DNA of 64,000 nt from Lepidonotus clava. Its lineage: Eukaryota > Annelida > Polychaeta > Phyllodocida > Polynoidae. A program made the translations under genes and the position numbers. Below, piece after piece: positions 34,456 through 46,867 of this stretch (positions are counted from its first letter, which is position 1; every line of letters begins with the position of its first letter). The notes under the pieces were generated by a model. The model was not told where the DNA came from. It made no database searches and worked only from the letters and a program-made list of their open reading frames with translations. Where the stretch lies: assembly GCA_936440205.1 (NCBI GenBank), contig OW387147.1, positions 44,511,627 through 44,575,626 on the forward strand, written 5' to 3'.

Positions 34456-35029
34456 GGTTAGGTTCAATATAGAAAAACGGACATATCCTGTCAACACATT
34501 ATTACTTGTACAGTATGTTCATGAGCCAGCGCCAACCCTTTTATGTATGGAGGTTAAATGGCTAGTGCTGTGTTGCATAAATAAGTTATTGCAACAGGGA
34601 GGGTTAGCTACAGTGATATCCTTGTAAAAGGTTCTATAAATTAGATATCTAAATATCATGATATTTTCAACCTGGAAAAATTGTAATAACAAAGAGAAAT
34701 TTAATGCTAGATTTTTGTACAACAGTGAGTGATTTGAAAAAACCATCATTTGTTGTTTTATCACCCGCACAGTCCACAAGCGGTGTGTATTGAGGGTAGG
34801 GCATAATGACAGGCCATATGTACCGCTCATCATTTTGTTGGTTTGTAATGGGTTTAAAGATTATTTAAGACTGTCCACTTTGCCAGCTAACCCACCCCTC
34901 ATTTCTATGATATCAACATTTTTAGAAAAATTTTCATCATACTTGATTCACAGTAATTGTCCTAGTAGTATTACCCAAAACTAAACGTTATAAGCTTTTA
35001 CTTTCAATATCATGTTAAATATGTAGCTG

Positions 35030-35110
35030 TAGGAACGGAAAGCAAAAATGGCATTTTCCCATAGGGAGCAGTGTTAAAGCCCTTCAGCTTTGCCCACAAT
35101 GTCCAACCCT
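35030..35110 (+). mobile_element. MITE family A fragment
   Basis: TTTTCCCATAGGGAGCAGTG, TTAAAGCCCTTCAG and AATGTCCAACCCTAAAAT match the middle of family A. The ends are absent. Confidence 0.5.
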
Positions 35111-35285
35111 AAAATAACAAAACATACCTTATTTTGGTCAACCTGAAATTAATGGTGGTTATTAGCTAATTGAGGGAAAATGATAATCCATCCTCATTTA
35201 TCAACACCTTATTTAATTAGAAAACACAAGTACTAACTCATTCATTCAGATTCATGTCAGTAGCTGAATATGCAAAACCTGCCAA

Positions 35286-35805
35286 TGTTAGGTTAATAGT
35301 AACAGTTTTATTTAAGGGATTTACATGGGGGACCCTTTACGGTCAATCTAGACCCTTCCTTACACAGTCATCACCCCCGCCTCCCTCAGTCATGGTTGGG
35401 TGGCCCAGAAGGCCCCCTCCCCCACCGACTGGGAGAGGCACGGGTAGCCGTGAAATCGACACACGGTGACAGACGGTGAAAGGGAGCAGAGGTCAGACTT
35501 TAAGTGGTGAGATTTAGGCCCATGCCAGTAGAGGCAATCCAAATCATTCTTCCAAACTTTTCTCTATTCTTCCAAAGATAATTAGTTTTAACAAGCATTT
35601 AATAAGCATTCGTGGGGGTCACAACTAATCTGAAATTCTATATTTTAATCATATCTGTCTTGTCACTGTGTCATTATTTACTATATTTTAACCTGTGAAC
35701 CTTGAGAAGCTCCCATTCAGATAAAGAAACATATTTTAGACTTAACATTACATTTAAACATAACATCGATCTAAAACCGTACAGTAAACATATCAAAACT
35801 TAACA
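35286..35805 (+). repeat. 5' LTR
   Basis: 520-bp long terminal repeat. Its C-rich segment near 35365-35440 produces a short frame that recurs identically in the 3' copy and is not a gene. Confidence 0.85.
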
Positions 35806-38800
35806 TTGGTGGACAGACCCGGGTATTGAGTGACACCGCATGAATGCTAAGGTACCATCACAAGCTGACAGAAGTCAAAGTCATAGGTTATTTAGAGAAC
35901 TAGAGAACTTTTGAGGGAGACGAACCGTATCCCTCCTGTTGATAGCATTGCCTTTCAGCCTTTTATCCCGCACCAGAGGGGGTCGAGCTGCAACACTTAC
36001 GTTTCTTCAACCTAACAGATCAACACCCTGGTAACCTTTCCTTTTCATCAAAATCAAGGTGAGTGTACATTTATTTTCAAATTTAATGGGAGAGGTATAT
36101 CGGACACAATCAGAGTGGTTAAAGTATGGAGGAGGGTTATGCAGTGTGTGTGGAACCAAGTGCTGGGAAAGGGTGACACTAAATCTTAATTCTGAAATAA
36201 GCAAAATGTATTAGAAAGACCCAAATTTATCAACTGGTTATGAATTTAGATCATCACATTGTTTCTTTGAATTGTTTATGGATATTCCTTGTGACAGTAA
36301 GAGCAAAATTCAGAACTGAGTCCTATAAATAAATCCTCAGAGGATATAACTATGAATTTCTGAAGGAAAAAAATAATAATCTAAAATCATGACTGCTATA
36401 TTCTACTGCAATCCCATAGTTCACCCTGTAAATGTCTTATCAAACAGTGACACTTTACTTGAAGGGTTCCATTTAATTTTCCCTGAACTTGGTTCTGAAT
36501 TAGAATTTAATACTTTCACTCCAAAATATCCTTTTCAATCAGAGCAACTGTTGTAAAAGAGTCAATTTTCAATAACTTTGAGGTCACCTTTTCTTTGTGC
36601 ATGGATCTATCAATATGTCAAATTAGGGGAATATTACATAGAGAGTATCTGATGATCTGAGATGCCATTGACTTTACAGAATAATATCAGTGTAGTGTAT
36701 AGATGTGTAACCATAGTATATTTTCTTTAAATCAAATTTGGGGAAGAGTAATGAAAGAGTGCTTTAGAACTATTGAAATCATAAACATGACCTGCTAGAT
36801 TGGTCAACTGAGGCTTTAAAGGAGCATTAACCAAATTATTATGCACTAACAACAAAATTTGTATTAGAGAAAAAAAAAAGGAAAGAGAAAAAAAAAAAGG
36901 ACAAGAGATGATTTATGTTTAGTTACACTTGTCAGACACAAAAAGGTCTTAATCATATGTAACTTTTAGAAGACATACTTAAATTATCTTTTTAAAATTT
37001 AAAGGATAAAGAGATATGCAGGTTAATCAACAAGTTGCAACCCTTCAAACCATTATACGTGCACCTTTACATGGCGGGGCTTTGCAAGGTACTACACAAT
37101 CTATACAATTGGGTTTCACAAAAAGGTCAAACCTATCAGACCACGGCAGGGTCATAGATCTTGATATGCTATTTCCAACTTGTACCTCACCTTTTCGCTA
37201 TTGCCCGATAGTGGACCATTTTGATCTGAACGTCAGTGCTTTAGAATGTGTAGGGTTTGCCTGAGGTTAGACACTGAATACACACATAGTAAATCTGTTT
37301 GGTCATCTGTAAATAAACACTCATTTACCTGGCCTGGGTGTAGACAAGAGTGATATAAAGGTAGCGATGGCAAGGGATCGATAGGGATAGGGCATGACCT
37401 AGCTTGTAAGACGCAACATACAAACGGGAGTTTTGTTTCTGAGCTTTTATAGGGATAGTTCTGATTTCCATTAGATTTCAAAATAAGTAAAAAGTAATTA
37501 TATTCAGAAAAAAAAAAGGTAATTGAAACTCACTTATAGAACAATTAATTTAAAAAGAAGAAGACTGGGTCAATCAATATCTAGCACAGATTAGAAGATC
37601 TATTGTGCCATTTGAACATTTCCAATGAAAGTCAAACATTTGTCACCAGTAAACTGTAACAACTTTATATGTAGAAGTAGGGCGACATGTATATTTGTCA
37701 ACATTAGGTAATTGGGTATATTTTATGGGTAGTGCTTTCTGTTAGGTAGGATATTTTGTCATTGGTTGCTATAACAAGTATCTTCATGTAGTAAATACAT
37801 ATTTGGTAATTGCTGGGCTGAATCTGGCTTTTGAATTATTAGTATCCTGTCCACTTGAAAAGGATCTAAAATTCTGAAAAATAAACAACTCTTTTTGATT
37901 ATTTCTGAGTGCAATGACAAATTTAAGAAAAAAAAAACTGGAAATTGTGGGGTATGTGACATTCTGAGCTGACACCTGCTTATCCCAGTAAACTTACAAT
38001 AGGCTTTTAAAGTTTTGAAAAATGAATATGTCAATAATATGTTGGAGAGGCACAGGTTAGTCTTGTTGGTCTGGGGTGCCTTAATCCACACACACCTTGC
38101 TGGGTACATGCCTTGATTTAATCCCTCACACTTATCCTGAAAGAGCCAAAGCATTCCATATCACCAAAGCATATAGAGTTAAATATGATCATACTAGCCA
38201 AAAGAACTAAGGACCCTGCCGACAACACTGGATTCTGTGAGCAAACATCACATGCAACACATCAGCAGATCTATGCCCATGGCTGAGCATAGGAATACCA
38301 TCAGTTCCTATACAAATGACTTTCAATCCCGACTGCAATGATCTATTGGGCCCCAACTGAATACACCTAAGGCTGTGTTACGTGTCTCCCAAAGGCTAAT
38401 AAATGGTTTGAGAAGAAGGCAACAACAGAAGTCTCGATAAAAGATCTAGACCAAGCAACCAATGGTTCACCACTGAAAATAATGGACATACCAACAGACA
38501 TTTCTAACTCTGCTTATGAGAATGGTGAATATATATGGGCTAGCTGAAAGATCTGAAGGATTGAGTACAGGGGAAAATGGCTCAGAAAATATGTAGGCAA
38601 GTTGTTAGTGAGGTGGGGACTTGGGGTCCGCTTAGACGTGACAGAGTGATTCTCCAACAAAGTAGCAATAAATGTTCAATTACCTTCCCCTAATGTAAAA
38701 GAAGGCAGGTAGACATATAGAGTACCCACAATTTATGAAGATTTTCAAATTTTGAATGTCAGGAAAAGAGAAAAGAAAATTAGCTTAGTGAGGATTTCAA

Positions 38801-40567
38801 ATATTCTTTTTATTGGTGTTGCTAAAGTAAAATTTATCAAGGGAAATGTTTCTTTCAATGTATTTACTTAAGCTTATCTAGGACAAGGAAGGATATGGAT
38901 GAATCTTAATTATTAAATTTTGCCAGAAAAAGAGAGATAAAAGGTGAAGTAGATAGCAACCATAAACAATATATCACAATATAAGTACAGCATATCATAG
39001 AGTGTACCTATCATATTTTTTGGTGGTGGATATAGTCTATAAGTTCAAGATATAGGCCTAGGTATATCAAAATGATAAACTTACATAGGGTTTAGTTTAT
39101 ATGTTTAGTGTTATGTACTCTGTATAGGAAAGGACTGTACAATTAGGAGTTTTGTGAACAAAGCTGTTTATAAACAGATAGATAGGGGCTATAAGGTATT
39201 AGGATTCCCTATAATATACATGCATCTATATACGTAAGGCTTACAATGTACGGGAGACATTACTGTAAGGGAAGAGGTATTCAGTTGTATTGTCTGTCAA
39301 AGTAACTAGAGCTTGTAGAAACAGGGGATCACATTTAACTTTTGGAATATATTTTCTTTGAAACTTTGGGGAGGAACTGAAATGAAAATATACAGCAGTG
39401 GATGAAAGGGAAATTCAATCAAGTATCTCCATGGGGGGTCATGCACCTACCATGGATGGGTACATTGGGGGCAAACGTACCTGGTCCATGATGGAGGGGG
39501 GATGTCTGCCTGCCCACACCGGAAGGATAGGTGTGAGGGGCCTTTTGTGACAGGGTCCTTTTCAGCCCTCAAGAATTTACCAGGGTTTATGATTCCAGGT
39601 GTCCCGGAAACCAAATTTTATGGGCTAGGAGGTCTGTCCTTCCGACTCACGATTTTTCCGGATAGGGGGGTGTAAAATTTACACTAACAGGTGCACAACC
39701 TCTTGCTATATCCTGGAGGGACAATGAGTTGTCAACCTTTACATCCGGACTAGGTTGTCCAAAGAGAATAGGATTTGGTTGAGGGTAATAAATTTTGCAT
39801 AGGCCAGCTGCATTTTGTAGGGGCTACTTGGAACAGGGGGGCTACTTAGAACGGGTAGATGATACACGTCAGAGGGTACATGTCACAGGAAGTTAGGTCC
39901 AAAATACCAAAAGCAATAGGTTGAGGTCACAGTCACAGGAAGTGATTCTCAGAGGGTCACCCGACTTGAATGTCTAAGTAACCTGACCACGGGGGCTCAT
40001 ATTAAGGCAAAAAGATGGAAACATGCAACTTGAAGGAAAAAGCAAATAGATAAAATTATTATAATAAAATAAAAATTAAAAGGAAATGAAATGAGTTGAT
40101 GGACCCTGTCAGTCAGTTCCAATTTAAAGGCATGCGGGATCCACCTTCGATTTGAAGCCTGGATGCCCCATGATATGTTTTGACTTCTTTTGGTTACAAT
40201 GATATGTGGGAAGTGTTATGCCCTGGTTACCATACATTTCAATAAGTCAATCTTCTTAAACACCTCGGTCACGCCTGGAGATAGAAAGAGCCACCACGGG
40301 TTTAATGTCACTAATTTGTTGGTGTATGTGTTTACACTATAGCATTTTACAAAAGGGATTATGCATGCAATTAAGAAATTACAAGTTTTGATCAAATTAA
40401 AGGTTATAGGAGATTCACCTTGAGTTTGCCTTGGGCCATAATGACACATGGAGCTGGACACATAAGTATGAATGTGAGTTAGGCCGGGAGGGCCAAGCTG
40501 GACACTGCAGAGGAAATTTAGGCCCCGGAGGGTCATGAAGGCTGATTAGGCCCCGGAGGGTCATTAA

Positions 40568-40935
40568 GGGTAGGGCACTGGTATATTGTCTTTATTATTT
40601 CTGTCTGTCGATGCTAGAAGTAATTGGATTCTGCAGGTCTGTTACTCAAAATTTCAGATAGGGTAATAATAGCATTTAGTAGTCGGTGCCAAAAAGGATC
40701 AATGAAGATCAGTCAGCAAGTGGAAAAAGGGTAGAGTACTGGTATATCGCTTGTTACAGTCATTCAGGAATGAGTGTGGTAATGTTAGCATTTAGTGGTC
40801 GGTACTACAAGAGATGATAAATTGCAGTCAGCATGTCGACACAGGGTTAGGGCATTGGTGTATGCTTTGTTAATCCTATTTAAGTATATAAATGGGATGA
40901 AATTGCTGTAGTGGTCGATGCCAAAAGAGTTATGT
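40568..40935 (+). repeat. Degenerate tandem repeat inside the LTR element
   Basis: Three imperfect copies, roughly 125-160 bp apart, begin with GGGTAGGGCACTGGTATAT or close variants (about 40568, 40730 and 40853). Each contains a later TTAGTAGTCGGTGCC-type word. Non-coding. Confidence 0.55.
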
Positions 40936-42783
40936 GCGACAAAGGGATGAAAGTGTAAAAGTGTAAAAGTGTCTCCAGTGGATGTGTATAAAGGCCAAGC
41001 AAGGAGTCAAGGTTAGATTAATTGGATCAAAAGTAATATGTTGCAGTAGATAGCAACTCTCAGTAAAGACATAGGTTATTCCTGGGATCTATGGATTCTG
41101 TTAAAACTTTTTGGGAATTGACCAAAAATGTATTCTTCTGAGGAAAGCTTACATGCCTGTACTATTAAATGAATTTTATTTTCGGAATCATGGGTTAGTG
41201 TTGGGGACGATAAAAAAGAAAATTATCAGAGCATAAGGGTTCATACATTGCTATTGTGGTTGAAAACAGACTAAAAACTTTTTCACATCATGCAAACAGC
41301 ATGTCAACTTTCGGGTGGTGGTGGACCCATTCCAGGTGTAACTAACGTATGAGTTGCTGCAGAAAAAGATAAATTTTGAACCAAAATTGTATGGAAATAA
41401 TGTTTGACAGAAAGTTAGAATGAATTATTTGCAAAGATTCCATGTACTGCTCTACAGAATACCATTATCAAAATTGAATCATTACATAATTTGATCAAAT
41501 TGTGATCTGAAAGTTCTGGTTCTGTGGCAACTCTGTTTATATGTCCTCTAGGAGAAAAAGGAAAATAAATAAATAGTGAAAAATAAATGACATCAATAAC
41601 ACATGTTTGCCTGGTACTAATGCCTGTTCTATTCCATTTCATTAAAATCATGGCTGACAACGGGGCTCAACCGCACACATGGTCATCGCGCTCCGCTTGT
41701 GGCAAGGCAGAGGCATCAGACCATGGCAGATCACAGGGACCGGCCCGACACCCACAACCAGGGCAGCACTAGTGATGGACCATACAATCTTGGGCAACGT
41801 GGATGTCAAGCCCCATGCACCAATTATTACAACAAATTTATTATAGACATTGACATTTTAACTTCCGTTTTATGTTACCGCCTGACATATTTTCAAGATG
41901 TAGATCTTTATGTTAGTGAGTCATGTTTTTGAAAAAAAAAAAAACTGTTTTTTTTTTCGTTTTATTTGAAAGTTTGTGAAATGAGATATCATACCTATAA
42001 AAAAAAAAAAAAAGAGGGAAGGAAAGGAAAGGAAACACTAACATAAATACATCATCAGGTTTCTTGTTATTTCCTTCACTAGAACAACTCTAACTCAAGA
42101 GGTGCAAAGAATGCATAGAATTTCACATGTTTTGCCACTCATAGGTTGTATACATTGTTTAGAAAAATAAGAGTACATTGAATTAATTAGAAGTTGGTTT
42201 TAATTGTACTAATGAATTTGACAAGCTCTCCAACAAGGTGAAGGCTGCTGGATGCCTTGGGCTGGATTGAGTAGGTTTGAGGTTTCCAGTGGCCTGATCC
42301 TTATATTAAGTAGTAATGCCAGACAACAACAAAAAAACGAAACAAAACAAAAAAATAAAGTTCTCATTTAGTTCCACCAGTTTCAGCCCAGTATTTTCTG
42401 GAAGAGCTTGTAATTCTAAGTGCATCAGTTTGTATTATATTAATGTCGGATCATTCAATCAAAAGTAAGTTGTCATAAGGCTGAGGTCCTGACTGATTTT
42501 CAAGATAAAATGCATCATCTAGCTTTTTGACCCTTCCTCTTTATTGAAAATAAATCCTGTGGACCATTTGAGATCCATAAATGACCTCATACAAGGTTGA
42601 TACCAAATTTTCATATTGTAATATAGTGTGAAAATAACTTTCAAGTGAGAATTTCAAGATATGTATTGCCTTATAACTTGATGGTGTTTGTTTGAAAATA
42701 AAAAAATGATCATTCATGTAGTTATGACCACCGTATACGATAACATTTGCAGTGGAAAGCAAATGGCTTAAGTGGGGAGGGTA

Positions 42784-43303
42784 TGTTAGGTTAATAGTAA
42801 CAGTTTTATTTAAGGGATTTACATGGGGGACCCTTTACGGTCAATCTAGACCCTTCCTTACACAGTCATCACCCCCGCCTCCCTCAGTCATGGTTGGGTG
42901 GCCCAGAAGGCCCCCTCCCCCACCGACTGGGAGAGGCACGGGTAGCCGTGAAATTGACACACGGTGACAGACGGTGAAAGGGAGCAGAGGTCAGACTTTA
43001 AGTGGTGAGATTTAGGCCCATGCCAGTAGAGGCAATCCAAATCATTCTTCCAAACTTTTCTCTATTCTTCCAAAGATAATTAGTTTTAACAAGCATTTAA
43101 TAAGCATTCGTGGGGGTCACAACTAATCTGAAATTCTATATTTTAATCATATCTGTCTTGTCACTGTGTCATTATTTACTATATTTTAACCTGTGAACCT
43201 TGAGAAGCTCCCATTCAGATAAAGAAACATATTTTAGACTTAACATTACATTTAAACATAACATCGATCTAAAACCGTACAGTAAACATATCAAAACTTA
43301 ACA
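42784..43303 (+). repeat. 3' LTR
   Basis: Partner of 35286-35805. It is preceded by the purine tract and followed by CCAA, the target duplication. Confidence 0.85.
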
Positions 43304-43380
43304 CCAATATGTCCGACCTCTGTATCATGCCAGCAATACATCCAAAAGTGGACAGGTCTGTTTGTTTGGGTGATGAAATA

Positions 43381-43517
43381 AAGAAGAACCTGAGGGGGGC
43401 ATCCTCGGGTGGCTGTACGACCCATGGGGATCATTCAAACCTCGGGCTTTGCCCTCGGTATGTGACGATTCCCTATGGGTCGTACAGCCACCTTCGGATG
43501 CCCCCGCAGTTCTTCTT
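43381..43517. mobile_element. Fold-back hairpin element
   Basis: The arms 43381-43429 and 43471-43517 are near-perfect inverted repeats (AAGAAGAACCTG...CAGTTCTTCTT, with GTGGCTGTACGACCCATGGG mirrored). The loop contains CTCGGGCTTTGCCCTCGG. About 137 bp. A structurally similar element with a related centre lies at 51204-51322. Confidence 0.8.
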
Positions 43518-43539
43518 ATTATGATATGTGCCATTATGT

Positions 43540-44281
43540 GACGGGCCCGGAGGACCTCTTTCTAGTACCAATATAGTAACAGAGAAACTAGTTAGGCATT
43601 ACATCTATTGACAGAGCCACTAGGGACATCATCAGGTATGCAGTAGTCAATTGCTGGGTTGTATTGTTGTCAATTGCTGGGATTTATTGTTGACTTTAGA
43701 AAGGATGGTTATTAGGGTTATGAAAAGGTCTTATTTGGAGTAAGAAGTAATCTGAAACCTTGATTATGGCAAATAGTACTAAATATAACATTTTCTATAG
43801 TGGTTTCTATCTAGATATAGGACACTTCCAATCAGATCCATCTAGTTATTTTGTCTTCTTTTGTCAATCGTTGAAGTGACATACAACAGGGGCTAACACA
43901 GTTCTTGGCTATTGACGTTCATCATTAGCTCAATCAAATTTGGGTTTTGACAATTTACATTGGACATCTTCATAAATCATGGATGTATTCTTTGTCCAAA
44001 TGTAGAACATGCATGTCTGAAAAGTTAATTCCATCTAGTCTATGGGTTCAATATACAAGTTTAAGATCTAAAATCTATATGGACTATAGCGTTCTTGGAC
44101 AATCTACCAATGCGACAGGTACCAGATGTGTTTTTGTTTTAGATACAGAATCCCAGAGGTAAAACCAGAGTTTAAATATCATGTGGCATGCGGGATTCTC
44201 TGGACCTCATTACATTTTCTGGGGTTTCACGCCTGTTTTTTTTCTCAAGGTTTCATCTGTGAATTCTGTGTAAAATTCGTG
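43540..44281. other. No gene seen
   Basis: AT-rich. No coding or repeat structure recognised. Confidence 0.45.
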
Positions 44282-44283
44282 TA

Positions 44284-45094
44284 CAGTGGTCCCCCTCTTG
44301 AGCGGCCACCCTTGGGGAATCAGGAAAGTGGCCGCATAAGAGAGGTGGCCGCTGGTGAAGGGGAGTACCTTCTGGTCCTCTCAACACCCTCCTGGTCGCC
44401 CCCTCAGGCAATCCACTAGTCAACTAGCTGCAATTCACTAGTCAACCTAGCACAACAAGAATTACAAAAGTACTTTCCAGACTAGAATATGATTTGATTA
44501 TTGTGTTTTGTTGAATATTTGTTGTAAATATTGGTTTTTCTTTTCTTTTTTCTATTTTTCTATTTTCTTATAAATTGCCCCATAAACAAGAGCAGACAAG
44601 AGGGGATTGCAACACGTTGACTACTGAGGTGATGCCCCACCCCATCATTGAACTAGTTGCGACCACGCTCCACAAGATGCTCTCGACACCTCCCGCTCAC
44701 CCCCACCCCGTTGCTGTAGGTGCAACCACTCACCTCCAGTTCCTCTCAACACCTCCCGCCCGCCCCCTCTTTGAACTAGGTGCGACCACCCTCCACAAGA
44801 CCCTCTCAACACCTCCCCACCTCACCTCCTCTCAACACCTACTGGCCGCAACTCTTTGTTATAGGTGCGACCATCCTCCACAAGCCCAATATGCCGCATT
44901 CTTGGCATCCTCTGGCCGCTGGTGAGGGGTTGTGTGGCCGTTTAGGACCTCAAAAGGGTGGCCGCTGGCCGTGTCAGAGGAGTGGCCGCTGGTGAGGGGT
45001 TAATATAGAGAGAAAACCATCTGTGCCCCCGTTTTGCGGCCACATAAGAGGGGTGGCCACTGGTGAGGGTGGCCACATATAGGGGGACCCCTGT
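44284..45094. mobile_element. MITE with pogo/Tigger-like ends
   Basis: Inverted ends CAGTGGTCCCCCTCTTG on the left and AGGGGGACCCCTG on the right, flanked by TA on both sides (44282-44283, 45095-45096). CAGT-type ends and TA duplications are usual in pogo/Tigger elements of the Tc1-mariner group. Subterminal GTGGCCGC words repeat at both ends. The middle (44640-44890) has three to four degenerate copies of a unit with GGTGCGACCACCCTCCACAA and CTCTCAACACCTCCC. No transposase. Confidence 0.7.
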
Positions 45095-45229
45095 ATTGAC
45101 ACATCACCAGTATAACATGATTCTAACAAGTGTCAAACGGGGAGAACAAGTACCCTGTTTGCTAGGTCTTCAACAAGGTTCATATCTCTCCAAAACCCGA
45201 ATGGATTCAAGAATCATGACTCAGGCAAG

Positions 45230-45580
45230 CATGTGACGTTATTATAACGTCACAGCAACGTTCTGTTTGGTTCTGTACTGGTTCTTGTTAGGTTATTTTG
45301 ATGGCTTCCAATAACGTTGCTGCAACAAATTGTTGTGACATTTCACTGTGACGTTATTATAACGTTCTGGTTACGTTCTTCAACCTGATCAGGACGTTCT
45401 TATAACGTTCTGTTTTGGTTTCATCCTAAGCTCACCAAAAAATAATGTTGTAATAACATTCTGATTTGGTGAGGTTTCAACCTCACCATCAATAACAACA
45501 TTTTTACGTGCCATCTTAGTAAGTAACAAACTGACTAAAAAAAGTATGGTTGCAGAACGTTTCTGTTACGTCGCAGCTTG
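45230..45580 (+). mobile_element. MITE family B, best-preserved copy
   Basis: Begins GCATGTGACGTTATTATAAC and ends TTCTGTTACGTCGCAGCTTG. The interior is full of AACGTTATTATAACG-like words. It serves as the reference for the other family B copies. Confidence 0.85.
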
Positions 45581-46488
45581 ACTGGGGAGGGCATTTTGAT
45601 CTTTGTATTAAGTCCCAATTAGTCAACATGAAATTACATCAAAAGTGGGTTTATGGGGTAATAAGTGCCAAGAAAAATTGTTCAGGTGTGAGGTAAGTAT
45701 TTTTTGTTGTTGACTTAAAGCAGTATACCAGGTAGTAGGCTGACGTCCAAAAGACGTTGGCAAACGGTCGGAAGACGTCTGCAATAAATTGGTCAGTAAA
45801 TTTGACGTCATTTGGCCAAAATTGGTCGGAAGTGGTTGCATTAAAAAATGAAAAGACTTTTTATATTATTGTTTTTACTTTATTAAGATTACATATTTTG
45901 GGTTGTGATACCTTAAAATTGATATTTGGGCAAAGTTATGTTACCATTTTGGTAACCATGGCTCCAGAGATCTGTTGACGCCTCACCATATAGATTGGGG
46001 GACTAACGGTTACATTTCAGTGGTTCACTTTCCAATGCGCTGCTCTCTTTGGGAATTTTAAACTTTATAGTTGATGTAACAGCAGTATTAAAAAATATAT
46101 TTCCCTTTTTTTCTCTGTCCAAATTTAATCACTTTGTTCTTGTTCTTTCCTAAAATCACTCTAACAATTAGTCCTGTTTAGTCTACCAGTAAGTTATATA
46201 AATAAGTTCTCTGACTCTATTTTTTGCCCTGAACTTTACCCTCATCCCCCCCCCACACCTTACCCCACCCCCACCCCTTACACACACCCTTCCCCTTCGT
46301 ACTTAACTGTCCGTTCTTTACCTCACTTAACTCCCACTTCCAATATCCATACTGTTCTTCTTGTCATGTAGCTCCCCTAACCCCCACCCATCCCTACTGA
46401 AGTACTTTAAAGTTTTGGTGGTAGTACTTTCTAATTGTGGATGTTGTTCAGGGGAGGAATGAAGATGAAGGCAGGAGTAGTTTGTAGA
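45581..46488. other. No gene seen
   Basis: Contains a stretch of AAGACGTYGG-type words near 45740-45800 and a C-rich patch near 46240-46290. Nothing coding was recognised. Confidence 0.45.
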
Positions 46489-46867
46489 TGTTGTTGTATT
46501 ATTTCTTCAGTCACAGGTTATTAACCACAGGCCTAAGCCTAGGCTGTTACACAAAAGACATGTGTTCACCTTGGTGTTCAGACTCCCACTGCCCAGAGTG
46601 GAGCCTTCAAGATTCCCTCCACAGAGCCTCCAGGGCTCTGATTGGTTGAGCCTCCAGGGCTCTGATTGGTTGGTCAGGCTCCAGGTGGAAGGTGGCTCCA
46701 CCTGGAGTCTGTGAGGGTAGTTAGACACTACTTTAGGGGTATAGTTTTTGTACTTATTAATTTTGAATATATTGTGTGTATAATTTTATGCTAGTTATCA
46801 CATAATTATATTTAGAAATAATATGTTTTATAATACTGAAATGTCCTACCAATTTTATGGTATGACA
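46489..46867 (-). repeat. Probable 3' LTR of the gypsy-like remnant
   Basis: On the minus strand it begins TGTCATACCATAAA directly after a purine tract (GTGGGGAAGGGGGGC) and ends AATACAACAACA. U3 contains a 22-bp direct repeat with a CCAAT box (AACCAATCAGAGCCCTGGAG), a likely promoter element. About 379 bp. Confidence 0.55.

Larger units (their letters stand above)
35286..43303 (+). mobile_element. LTR retrotransposon, whole at its ends, non-coding interior (LARD-like)
   Basis: Two direct repeats of 520 bp, 35286-35805 and 42784-43303, start TGTTAGG and end CTTAACA and are nearly identical. The 4-bp sequence CCAA flanks both outer ends (35282-35285 and 43304-43307) as a target duplication. 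A TGGTGGACAGACCCGGG stretch just inside the left LTR is in the primer-binding position. A purine tract (AAGTGGGGAGGG, about 42770-42781) precedes the right LTR. The 7-kb interior shows no recognisable gag or pol and no long reading frame, so it looks like a non-autonomous element moved by another. LTR identity points to a recent insertion. A 4-bp duplication fits Ty3/gypsy-type integration; the family is not proven. Confidence 0.85.

Noticed and set aside
35806-42783. Host gene or gag-pol inside the LTR element
   Set aside because: Only short unrelated frames were found. Nothing resembled capsid, protease, reverse transcriptase or integrase.
35254-42967. Two nearly identical 71-codon frames 7.5 kb apart
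   Set aside because: They are the same part of the two LTRs, not a duplicated gene.
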